A stretch of DNA of 11,079 nt from Spirosoma sp. (lineage in GTDB: Bacteria; Bacteroidota; Bacteroidia; Cytophagales; Spirosomataceae). The stretch lies in assembly GCA_025351545.1 (NCBI GenBank), contig JANXVQ010000169.1, positions 1 through 11,079 on the forward strand. Reading direction: 5' to 3'. Both the position numbers and the translations under genes were made by a program. The first letter of the stretch is position 1. Each line of letters begins with the position of its first letter. This document shows, piece after piece, positions 1-6,333 of the stretch. Under the pieces are notes generated by a model that did no database searches, was not told where the DNA came from, and saw only the letters and a list, made by a program, of their open reading frames with translations.

Positions 1-55
1 CCCCGAAGCCCAAAAACTAATTACTAACGTCAACGGATTATTGCTTAATTTCCTG
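1..55 (+). repeat. Left arm of a perfect 55-bp inverted repeat
   Basis: This stretch is the exact reverse complement of 156-210, with no mismatch over 55 bp, and the two arms are separated by 100 bp (56-155). Read on the plus strand from position 2 it encodes the same 18 residues (PEAQKLITNVNGLLLNFL) that the Nudix gene encodes on the minus strand at 156-210. The repeat begins at the first base of the window, so its true outer limit cannot be seen. Position 56 against 155 does not pair, so the inner limit is real. It could be half of an invertible element, the edge of a longer inverted duplication, or a contig-end artefact. Confidence 0.97.
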
Positions 56-100
56 TATCTGAACCATGTTGGCGATTATGAAACCATGAAATTGTTATAG
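2..100 (+). pseudogene. Second, inverted copy of a Nudix gene 3' end (partial)
   Basis: The plus strand is open from the window edge to the TAG at 98-100 and encodes 32 residues. The first 18 are identical to residues 195-212 of the minus-strand Nudix protein. The remaining 14 (YLNHVGDYETMKLL) are a polar, plausible protein C-terminus. They look more natural than the nine-residue tail HKFIHVFVS of the current gene, which suggests this is the ancestral or alternative end of the same gene. Upstream sequence is outside the window, so a longer copy cannot be ruled out. Confidence 0.5.
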
Positions 101-155
101 TGGAACGGATTGACTTATAGCTTATTCAAGAGACAAATACATGGATGAATTTATG
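56..155. other. 100-bp spacer between inverted repeats; candidate invertible segment
   Basis: On the minus strand, in the present orientation, the spacer adds HKFIHVFVS and a TGA stop (126-128) to the Nudix protein. On the plus strand, following the other arm, it adds YLNHVGDYETMKLL and a TAG stop (98-100). Inverting the spacer by recombination between the arms would replace the first tail with the second. No recombinase gene lies in the window. Whether both orientations exist cannot be told from one sequence. Confidence 0.5.
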
Positions 156-791
156 CAGGAAATTAAGCAATAATCCGTTGACGTTAGTAATTAGTTTTTG
201 GGCTTCGGGGATTGTCGCCACTACGCTTGTAATGCGCTCAAACTCCGCCTGATTTCCCATATTTTTAAGGTGAAAGCTCATAATATCGTCTCGGGACATT
301 TCTTTCTCGATATAAAAAAAGTGCATCCCTTCATCGCTTGTACCTGTGCTGGGGTGCCACACCTGAGAATTTAATTTGGTCAACTCGTTGGCCGTAACGA
401 TCAAGCCAATTTCTTCCTCTAACTCTCGGGCAGCCACCTCGTCTGGTAAGTCGCTGGCATCGACCATCCCGGCGGGGTGTTCGTAGGTTTGGGAGCCATC
501 GGCAATGCGCCGTTGTTTTACCAATACCACAAATTTCTGACGCGTGTCTTTATCAATCAAACACACCATCATCGAAACGGCGTGGCCTTTCAGGAAGAGT
601 GCGGGTGGAATTTTATCGCCTTCGGGTGTGTCAGCATCCACTTCGAGCATGGCAAATAAAACTTCGCCATTGTGCCTCCGCCGAATATAAAAATCGTTTA
701 TTCCATTAATCTTTATCCCATTTGCCTCCATCTGGCTTTTCCAGAATCGAAATTTGGGCGACTCCTGAAGCGGTTCTTCGTGTTTGCTCAT
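126..791 (-). CDS. Nudix hydrolase, ADP-sugar/ADP-ribose pyrophosphatase-like, with a swapped C-terminus
   Basis: This is a predicted cytoplasmic Nudix-fold pyrophosphohydrolase of 221 residues. The Nudix box spans about residues 108-130, from GMVDAS to RELEEEIGL, and fits Gx5Ex7REUxEExGU except that the first Glu is Asp. The core RE and EE metal-binding residues are intact (R122, E123, E126, E127). The YEHPAGMVD segment just before it resembles nucleoside-diphosphate-sugar hydrolases, so an NDP-sugar or ADP-ribose substrate is an inference. The ATG at 791 (MSKHEEP) is preferred over a GTG at 872, because the extra 27 codons run across a hairpin at 814-854. No Shine-Dalgarno sequence is seen. 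The last 9 residues come from the spacer between the 55-bp inverted repeats and are probably not the ancestral end; the other spacer orientation would give 226 residues. Confidence 0.9.
   Translation of the reverse strand: MSKHEEPLQESPKFRFWKSQMEANGIKINGINDFYIRRRHNGEVLFAMLEVDADTPEGDKIPPALFLKGHAVSMMVCLIDKDTRQKFVVLVKQRRIADGSQTYEHPAGMVDASDLPDEVAARELEEEIGLIVTANELTKLNSQVWHPSTGTSDEGMHFFYIEKEMSRDDIMSFHLKNMGNQAEFERITSVVATIPEAQKLITNVNGLLLNFLHKFIHVFVS
156..210 (-). repeat. Right arm of the 55-bp inverted repeat, inside the Nudix gene
   Basis: This is the exact reverse complement of 1-55. It lies wholly inside the Nudix coding sequence on the minus strand and encodes residues 195-212 of that protein. 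The inner border falls exactly between two codons, after the Leu codon at 158-156. The downstream reading frame therefore changes cleanly if the spacer is inverted. Confidence 0.97.
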
Positions 792-813
792 AGTTGAATC
801 ACATAAAATGAAA

Positions 814-854
814 TACGTCTTCAAGCTGGCATCACGAGCCCGTTTGAAGACGTA
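814..854 (-). terminator. Hairpin upstream of the Nudix gene, possible terminator or attenuator
   Basis: The arms at 814-824 and 844-854 (minus-strand RNA TACGTCTTCAA and TTGAAGACGTA) pair perfectly over 11 bp around a 19-nt loop that can itself pair GGC with GCC. On the minus strand the stem is followed by the T-rich run TTTCATTTTA, and the Nudix ATG is 22 nt further on. It could end readthrough from the upstream S9 peptidase unit or modulate Nudix expression. The T-run is interrupted, so strength is uncertain. Confidence 0.4.
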
Positions 855-945
855 AATGTGGCCGTTATCCACCAGAAATTGCCGATTCGGACACGCCGGG
901 GTTGCGTTGTAAAGTCTTTTTCGTCAATCTGAGCTTTTAACATTA

Positions 946-1092
946 TCATTGGCAATTTAGCCAAACGTTGTTGCCGTGACGAAAAATAGAGCGAGTAAAA
1001 GATGATGTCTGTTCATCAGATTTAGGCAGGATATTTTTGGTTATAGGCAAATTGACTAAATCCAAAAGAGGCTGCATCGTTTCTTTTAGCAT
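946..1092 (-). CDS. Possible small protein, 48 aa, unrecognised
   Basis: This ATG-started frame encodes 48 residues beginning MLKETMQPLLDL and ending NNVWLNCQ. The same frame is open upstream of the ATG through TAIELDEETCR, across the S9 peptidase stop codon, and this part looks like an amphipathic helix. The composition looks protein-like, but the length is within what chance allows. It may be a real small gene, the remnant of a longer frameshifted gene, or noise. There is no Shine-Dalgarno sequence, no signal peptide and no known motif. Confidence 0.2.
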   Translation of the reverse strand: MLKETMQPLLDLVNLPITKNILPKSDEQTSSFTRSIFRHGNNVWLNCQ

Positions 1093-1127
1093 CCGGCAAG
1101 TTTCTTCATCCAGCTCAATTGCAGTCT

Positions 1128-3362
1128 CTACCTTTGTGTTAGTCCCTGTGCTCCAGCACCAACATAGCGTTCGAAGAACTCATAAATTCGCAGCAACCGG
1201 TCGATCCGTTGCCGGACGTTTCCTGTACGGCTCAATTCATGTGTGGCACCCGGCATCCTGACATATTCGACCGGACGGCCCAGTATTTTCAGACTTTTAT
1301 ACATCATTTCACTCTGGATTGGGCCCGTACGAAGGTCGTTCTCACCGTGCTTGATCAATAAAGGTGTTTTGATATTCTGAACGAAATTGTATGGCGAGTT
1401 AGCATCCAGAACTTTCGCATCGGCAGACCAGGGATAGTCAAAATAATTTGGAATAAGCCGCCAGGCATTGCCCTCGCCGAGAAAAGTAGTCAGATCATAG
1501 ACACCCCGTTGCGCAAAAGCCGCTTTAAACCGATTGTCATGCCCAACAATCCAGGCGGTTAGGTAGCCCGCATAGGAACCGCCCGTAATAACCTGCCGAC
1601 TGGTATCTACCCAAGCTTCCTTGGCTGCATCGGTAACTGCGGCCAGAACATCTTCTGTTGGTCCAGTGCCCCAATCCTTAATATTAGCCCGCTGAAAGTT
1701 AAGTCCGTAACCACCCGAGCCGCGTGGATTCGCATAAACGACGCCATAACCCTGCGCGCACATATACTGAAGTTCGTGCCACATCGACTGCTCACCCGGC
1801 CCCCACATGGCCGTTGGACCGCCGTGCATATTCAATAAGAGTGGGTATTTTTTACCAGCTACCGCTGTGGCAGCTACCACTGTGGCGGCTACCACCGTGG
1901 GCTTCATAATCCAGTAATCAACCGTTTGGCCGAGCGAATTTTTGTAGGTGCGCTTCTCGGGCAAGCTAAGTTGCCGCTGTGCTACCCAATCGTTATGGTT
2001 GCTTAGTTTCGTTTGATTTTTGGCTGTAGCGTCAGTTATGTATAACTCAGACGGGTTAGCTACTTCGGTTTTTGCAAAAACAAGACTATTCCCCGACACG
2101 TCGAAACTGGTGACACCCATCGAAAAATCAGTCAGTTGCGTAACCTGCCGCGTTGTGGGGTCAAGTTTATAAAGAGGAGCGCCACCATTGGCCGAGGCCG
2201 TGAAGTAGATGACATAGCCTGCTGTTACTTTTTTGCCTTTTGCGAGAATCGAAGCCGTTGCCCATGTTAAACTCCCGGCTGCCCGGTCGAAGGTGACCAG
2301 CTCGATTCCCGAAACTGATGTGCCGGTGAGTGTTGCCAACCCAATTTGGGCGAAATTAACGCCTTCTGAAGGAGCAACTAAAAAGGCCAGTTGTTTGCCG
2401 TCGGTCGATATTTCGGGTGAGCGATAGCTTTTTCCCGCTTCACTTAATATAGCTTTTCGGGCTCCAGAACCATCAGCCGGAATATAGACAATTACATTAT
2501 CCTGCTCGCGATCAGGGTGTTTGAGCGAATCACGATCCGTTACCACCAAAAGTCCTTGCCCGTTCGGTAACCAGTTCCCCGCCTGAAACGACGTAAATCC
2601 TCGCGTTAACGCTTTTGGGGTTGCACCCTCACTTACCTCTACTACATACAGGTGCGTAAATGACATATCAGGTTCCGTTGTCGATTCGCCCTGAAAGTTT
2701 AGTCGATTGATGACTTTCGCTTTTTTATCTTCAACGTCTTTATCCAGATAAGCCCGTATTTCGGCCAGTGAGCCGTCGGGATTGGCTTTTATTTTCTTAT
2801 CAATTTTAACAAAATTGTTATTCGTAAAGCCCGGCTTTTCAAGCGACCAGAGTGGTCCGTTTTTGCTCGGATTCACCAGTGAATCGGTTAACATTTGCGC
2901 CATTGTGATGCCACTCGTAAAAGCAATTCGCTTCCCATCGGGCGACCAGAGCGGAGTAGAAACGCCATAACTGCTGTTGGTTAACTGCCAGGCTTCTCCT
3001 CCATCTAACGACATAATAAAAATCTGACCTTTGCCTTTCACCGTCCGTACAAAAGCGATACGCTGCCCATCGGGTGACCATACCGCCTGCCGTGCCGACT
3101 CAGGTCCGCGCGTTAGTGCTTTGCCATCACCGGGTTTTAAGCCGGTCAAATAAATGTGCGTTTTGTACTCGTATTCTTCCTTTTGTTCAGGATTGGCTTC
3201 GATTGTGCCGAGGGTATAAATGGCTCGTTGCCCATCGGGAGCTAATTCGATTCCACCAACCTGTTTGATACGCGTGAGGTCCGTAACCGTGATTTTAGAT
3301 TTAGGCTGGGCAAAAACCGCTTGCGCTGTGATAGCGATTAGTAGTAAAATTCTTAGTTGCAT
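1128..3362 (-). CDS. Secreted S9 family peptidase (prolyl oligopeptidase/acylaminoacyl-peptidase type)
   Basis: This serine peptidase of 744 residues carries a signal peptide (about residues 1-18, cleavage after VFA before Gln19), so it probably acts in the periplasm. An N-terminal beta-propeller with PD40-type repeats (VWSPDGQRIAFVRT, LWSPDGKRIAFTSG) filters substrates. It is followed by an alpha/beta-hydrolase domain from about residue 490. The catalytic triad is visible: Ser596 in GGSYAGY, Asp676 in HGENDLR, and His708 in GATHELS; HGGP forms the expected oxyanion region. The family cleaves short peptides, often releasing dipeptides or acylated N-terminal residues; the exact specificity is not readable. 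It starts 7 bp after the DinB-like gene, so the two are probably co-transcribed. A pentapeptide repeat (VVAAT, VVAAT, AVAGK) sits at the propeller-hydrolase junction just before KKYPLLLNMHGGP and looks like a recent expansion. Confidence 0.93.
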   Translation of the reverse strand: MQLRILLLIAITAQAVFAQPKSKITVTDLTRIKQVGGIELAPDGQRAIYTLGTIEANPEQKEEYEYKTHIYLTGLKPGDGKALTRGPESARQAVWSPDGQRIAFVRTVKGKGQIFIMSLDGGEAWQLTNSSYGVSTPLWSPDGKRIAFTSGITMAQMLTDSLVNPSKNGPLWSLEKPGFTNNNFVKIDKKIKANPDGSLAEIRAYLDKDVEDKKAKVINRLNFQGESTTEPDMSFTHLYVVEVSEGATPKALTRGFTSFQAGNWLPNGQGLLVVTDRDSLKHPDREQDNVIVYIPADGSGARKAILSEAGKSYRSPEISTDGKQLAFLVAPSEGVNFAQIGLATLTGTSVSGIELVTFDRAAGSLTWATASILAKGKKVTAGYVIYFTASANGGAPLYKLDPTTRQVTQLTDFSMGVTSFDVSGNSLVFAKTEVANPSELYITDATAKNQTKLSNHNDWVAQRQLSLPEKRTYKNSLGQTVDYWIMKPTVVAATVVAATAVAGKKYPLLLNMHGGPTAMWGPGEQSMWHELQYMCAQGYGVVYANPRGSGGYGLNFQRANIKDWGTGPTEDVLAAVTDAAKEAWVDTSRQVITGGSYAGYLTAWIVGHDNRFKAAFAQRGVYDLTTFLGEGNAWRLIPNYFDYPWSADAKVLDANSPYNFVQNIKTPLLIKHGENDLRTGPIQSEMMYKSLKILGRPVEYVRMPGATHELSRTGNVRQRIDRLLRIYEFFERYVGAGAQGLTQR
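1858..1902 (-). repeat. 15-bp tandem repeat, three imperfect units, within the S9 peptidase gene
   Basis: The three plus-strand units 1858-1872, 1873-1887 and 1888-1902 (GCTACCGCTGTGGCA, GCTACCACTGTGGCG, GCTACCACCGTGGGC) differ at one to three positions. The unit is a multiple of three, so copy changes would add or remove five residues (VVAAT) without breaking the frame. It encodes the linker just before the hydrolase domain. Confidence 0.85.
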
Positions 3363-3369
3363 GAAGTGA

Positions 3370-3891
3370 TTAAGCTAAAAGAGGAAGATAACGATCATTG
3401 ATAATATTGGCGTGATGTGTGGCATGGCCGACCAATACAAAACCGAGAGCCAATACCGAAATAGTTTGGTTAGAACAGATACCACTTCGTAATAGCATTT
3501 CTTCATCGAAACTGCTGAACAGGCGAACGGTTGCTTGCCGAACGTCGGCGTATTCGGCGTACAGGTCTGGAATAGTTCGATTAATACCATTGGCTGTTTG
3601 GCCAAACAATTCTTCATCGAAACCCGGTAATGGCGTTTGGTCGTTACGGGATAATCGCAACGCCCGATAGCTCATAATACGCTCGGTATCAATGATATGT
3701 TGTAAAATATCTTTAACGGTCCATTTGTTAGGCGCGTAACGCAGATCGCCAAGGGCTTCGAGCGTTTTGGCTGGAATCAGGTTTTCGAACGAAGCACCTT
3801 TCGTCAAAGCATCCATAACGAGCGTATTATCGGCCAGATTGATATATCGGTCGAAAAATTTCGGCATCACCGGAATTTCAGATTTGGTCAT
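3370..3891 (-). CDS. DinB-like superfamily protein (putative metal-binding four-helix bundle)
   Basis: This 173-residue protein of the DinB/YfiT-like superfamily has a helical-bundle fold that typically holds a divalent metal through three histidines. Counting from the chosen ATG, these are likely His65 in DILQHIIDTE and His156 and His160 in GHATHHANI, which matches the family's usual layout. Members include metal-dependent thiol transferases and damage-inducible proteins, so the activity is not assigned. The start is ATG at 3891 (MTKSEIP). A GTG at 3915 would place the start inside the terminator hairpin of the preceding gene, and MPKFF at 3867 is another possibility. No signal peptide is seen, so it is cytoplasmic. 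The S9 peptidase gene follows after 7 bp, so the two probably share a transcript. Confidence 0.85.
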   Translation of the reverse strand: MTKSEIPVMPKFFDRYINLADNTLVMDALTKGASFENLIPAKTLEALGDLRYAPNKWTVKDILQHIIDTERIMSYRALRLSRNDQTPLPGFDEELFGQTANGINRTIPDLYAEYADVRQATVRLFSSFDEEMLLRSGICSNQTISVLALGFVLVGHATHHANIINDRYLPLLA

Positions 3892-3912
3892 TGTCAGGTA
3901 GAGTATTATTAA

Positions 3913-3957
3913 CACACAAACTCCCCGAAAGTACTGAACTTTCAGGGAGTTTGTGTG
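3913..3957 (-). terminator. Strong 20-bp hairpin terminator after the S46 peptidase gene
   Basis: The arms at 3913-3932 and 3938-3957 pair over 20 bp around a 5-nt loop with one non-Watson-Crick position. In minus-strand RNA that position is a stable U-G pair; in plus-strand RNA it would be a C-A mismatch. The hairpin is therefore built for the minus-strand transcript ending at 3987. The trailing tract (TTAATAATA) is only moderately U-rich. The hairpin also separates the S46 gene from the DinB-like gene, whose ATG lies 21 nt beyond it. Confidence 0.8.
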
Positions 3958-3986
3958 ACTTGGAAAGCTGATATAGCTATATTTTT

Positions 3987-6146
3987 TTACTTTTTTGTCG
4001 ATCCGGGCTTCGTTGGAGTTGGCGTTCCGGTTAGTTCGCTGACTAATCGGTCTGCTTTGTATATATAACGCATTGCCGCTATAATGCCGCCCGTATGCAC
4101 CGAGATAGTCCGATTAAGATCGGGCACAAAAATGAATTCGCCCGGCAAACTTTCCATGTTACCATCGAAGGCAAGGCCCACAGCTTCAAGGTTTTTGTTG
4201 ATCATGGGACTGCCGGAATTACCGCCAATTATATCGTTCGTGGAGATAAAACACATTGGCTCTTTCAGCAAAGCCATTGGCGGATTTTTCCAGCGGGCGG
4301 GCAAATCCCAGGGAGATTTATTGTCAAACGAGTAATTCCGGTCATACAACCCGGCGAAGGTGGTCAGGATAGGTGCTTTAGTGCCGTTATAGTTATAGGA
4401 TTGTACCACTCCATCGTTGATACGCAACGAAAATGTAGCATCGGGCGGCACGGCAGTTCCATATACATCATACAGCATCCGGCCCAGTTGTCCACGCAGA
4501 ACTTCCTGTTTTTGTGAAATCTGGCGGGCTTGTCGGGCGGCTACTCCATAACGCGGATAGCTAATTCGGGCCAGGGCCAGCATTGGATCATTCGATGCGG
4601 CAGCTGCCCCCGGTCGTGTGGCTAATTCGTTTATAAAAGCAGGATCGGTTAGTTTAGTGTTTTTCATGAGATAAGCCGCCGTTTCTTTTGGGGTTCGCAT
4701 TTTTCCGTCAGCACCGGTAAGCGCAGCTTTCACATAAGGATCATTGTTGCCCAGGGCCGCCTGCACTTCGGTGAGGTGAGCGGCTAAATAGGCTTCCTCC
4801 AGCACCATACTTTTAATATTTGGCGGCACCATCAACGAACGAGCGCGTTCTGCATCTTGTGGGCGAGAAGCCAGCAACTCACTAAATTGGGTGGCGACGT
4901 TGGCAAATGTTAACAACTCGCCCATAATCCGTTCGTTGGGCGCGAGGTAATTTACATCTTTAAAGAGGCTTCGTAATTGAGTTGTGTTAGCGGCAATATC
5001 ATCCCAGGTTTTGAGTTGATCGGCAGGTAAGTTTTTAGCTTTTGCAGCAGCTTTAAACTGATTTTCAAAGACAGACTTACGCACTAGCAAACTGGCATCG
5101 CGTAGGCCGACAAGTTGACCACCATACGCTTTCAGGCTATTTTCGTAGCTAAAAATCTCATTTAAAACGCTGTCACTCTTCGCGGTAACATTATAAGCCT
5201 GCAAGGCATCAGAGCGGTTACGCAGGAGTTGAATAGTAGCGGGCGTTTGCAAATCACGGTCAAATTCAAGTTCGGCAACGGTCTTGAGCCGCTCGGTATG
5301 ACCAGGATTTCCAATAACAAAAATTGGCTCCCCATCACGGACACCAGTTGTATTGAATTTAAAAAAGTGAGTTGTTTTTAGTGGTTTCCCACCATCGTAT
5401 ACCCGAAAGAACGAGCAGTCGAGGGCATAACGTGGGTATGTAAAGTTGTCGTAATCACCCCCAAAAAAGCCAAGCTGTAATTCTGGCATAAATACGAGCC
5501 GCACATCTGTGTAGCGTTTGAAACCATAGAGTGCATAGCGGCCTCCGTTATAGAACGTAATCGTCTGCAACTCCAGTCCTTTCCAGCCATCTTTGGTCCC
5601 GTAGTCTTGTTTCACGGCGGCAAACGCCTGTTCACGAGCCTGCAATTGGGACGCATCCGTCGTTGAGGATGCGCTACTCATGGCGTCCTGCACACGCTTC
5701 GTGATGTCTTCAATCTTCACCAGCTGATCCACGAACAACCCATCTACTTTACGCTCTTCAGCGGGTGTTTTTGCAAAAAAACCGGTAGCATTCAGGTCTT
5801 CACCTTTCCGCGTCACACCCGTTCCCGATTCGCGGGCGCAGTGATGGTTGGTCATTACCAGTCCATTAGCTGACACAAACGAGGCTGAGCAATAATCGGC
5901 AAAGCGAAGTGAGGCCAAGCGAGCTTCGTCAAACCATTTCTCATCGGCCGTAAATTTGTAAGTTTTCTGAAAGTAAGACGAAGGTGGATTATCGAACGTC
6001 CACATCTTACCCAAATCAAGCGGACCACCCTTAGTCGTATCGGTAAGGTTCGCGGCTCCGGTAGACGAGGGTGTGGTTTGGGCTGAAGCCGAACCAGCTA
6101 GTAGTACCAGCGATAAACTTGCCAGCAAAATAGAGCGGAAATTCAT
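3987..6146 (-). CDS. Secreted S46 family dipeptidyl-peptidase, DPP7-like
   Basis: This trypsin-fold exopeptidase of 719 residues removes dipeptides from the N-terminus of oligopeptides in the periplasm. The signal peptide covers about residues 1-22 (MNFRSILLASL, cleavage after SASA before Gln23). The triad is visible: His102 in MTNHHCARE, the Asp motif GGDYDN (D231/D233), and Ser644 in GGNSGSP. The residue 18 after the catalytic Ser, which in characterised members separates DPP7 (Gly, hydrophobic P1) from DPP11 (Arg, acidic P1), is Gly in LAFDGNME. A DPP7-like preference is therefore inferred. The Asp region reads DNFTYPRYALDCSF rather than the canonical DNWxWPRHTGDFS, marking a divergent subgroup. 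ATG at 6146 is chosen; ATG at 6155 would only add MHC. A strong hairpin follows the stop. A weak promoter-like pair (TTTG at 6224-6221, TAGCTTAA at 6204-6197) lies upstream. Confidence 0.93.
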   Translation of the reverse strand: MNFRSILLASLSLVLLAGSASAQTTPSSTGAANLTDTTKGGPLDLGKMWTFDNPPSSYFQKTYKFTADEKWFDEARLASLRFADYCSASFVSANGLVMTNHHCARESGTGVTRKGEDLNATGFFAKTPAEERKVDGLFVDQLVKIEDITKRVQDAMSSASSTTDASQLQAREQAFAAVKQDYGTKDGWKGLELQTITFYNGGRYALYGFKRYTDVRLVFMPELQLGFFGGDYDNFTYPRYALDCSFFRVYDGGKPLKTTHFFKFNTTGVRDGEPIFVIGNPGHTERLKTVAELEFDRDLQTPATIQLLRNRSDALQAYNVTAKSDSVLNEIFSYENSLKAYGGQLVGLRDASLLVRKSVFENQFKAAAKAKNLPADQLKTWDDIAANTTQLRSLFKDVNYLAPNERIMGELLTFANVATQFSELLASRPQDAERARSLMVPPNIKSMVLEEAYLAAHLTEVQAALGNNDPYVKAALTGADGKMRTPKETAAYLMKNTKLTDPAFINELATRPGAAAASNDPMLALARISYPRYGVAARQARQISQKQEVLRGQLGRMLYDVYGTAVPPDATFSLRINDGVVQSYNYNGTKAPILTTFAGLYDRNYSFDNKSPWDLPARWKNPPMALLKEPMCFISTNDIIGGNSGSPMINKNLEAVGLAFDGNMESLPGEFIFVPDLNRTISVHTGGIIAAMRYIYKADRLVSELTGTPTPTKPGSTKK

Positions 6147-6243
6147 ACAGTGCATTTGACTAATCAGGAAGTGCTGTCAGGTAAAAGAACGTGAATTTAA
6201 GCTAAACGTTTCAGTAATTACAAAAACGCAGATGAGCCGGAAA

Positions 6244-6255
6244 CTTTAATTAAAG
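6244..6255. promoter_or_regulatory. 12-bp perfect palindrome in the S46/lipoprotein divergent spacer
   Basis: CTTTAATTAAAG is self-complementary over 12 bp and lies between the divergent S46 peptidase and small lipoprotein genes. Its position suits an operator, but AT-rich palindromes of this length also arise by chance. No regulator gene lies nearby. Confidence 0.2.
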
Positions 6256-6333
6256 CTCATTGGATGGCTTTTAATCGACCACGGGTCCAGTTAATATAAC
6301 CTGGGAATTGCTTAAAAACTCAATCCTACAACC

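Larger units (their letters stand above)
792..1127. other. 336-bp gap between S9 peptidase and Nudix genes
   Basis: No recognisable gene is present. The gap holds the 11-bp stem hairpin at 814-854 and two small minus-strand open frames. One is 946-1092, 48 codons from ATG, open further back into the end of the S9 gene. The other is 821-949, 42 codons, and its ATG overlaps the first frame's stop as ATGA. Neither resembles a family I know, so they are described here rather than called as genes. No Bacteroidota -7 box (TAnnTTTG) is seen on the minus strand, and no clear terminator directly follows the S9 stop codon. Confidence 0.6.

Noticed and set aside
1..210. Inverted repeats as the ends of an insertion sequence or miniature transposon
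   Set aside because: The repeats contain coding sequence of the Nudix gene, the spacer is only 100 bp without a transposase, and there is no target duplication to be seen.
792..872. Nudix start at GTG 872, adding 27 residues
   Set aside because: The extension crosses the 11-bp stem hairpin at 814-854, and the ATG at 791 gives a more normal N-terminus (MSKHEEP).
1037..1261. Plus-strand open frame of 74 codons
   Set aside because: It overlaps the 3' end of the S9 peptidase gene in antisense and has no protein-like features.
3892..3915. Upstream GTG start for the DinB-like gene
   Set aside because: It would start inside the 20-bp terminator hairpin; ATG at 3891 needs no such overlap.
4095..4517. 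Plus-strand open frame of 140 codons
   Set aside because: It lies entirely antisense to the S46 peptidase, including its catalytic Ser region, and has no recognisable domain or start signal.
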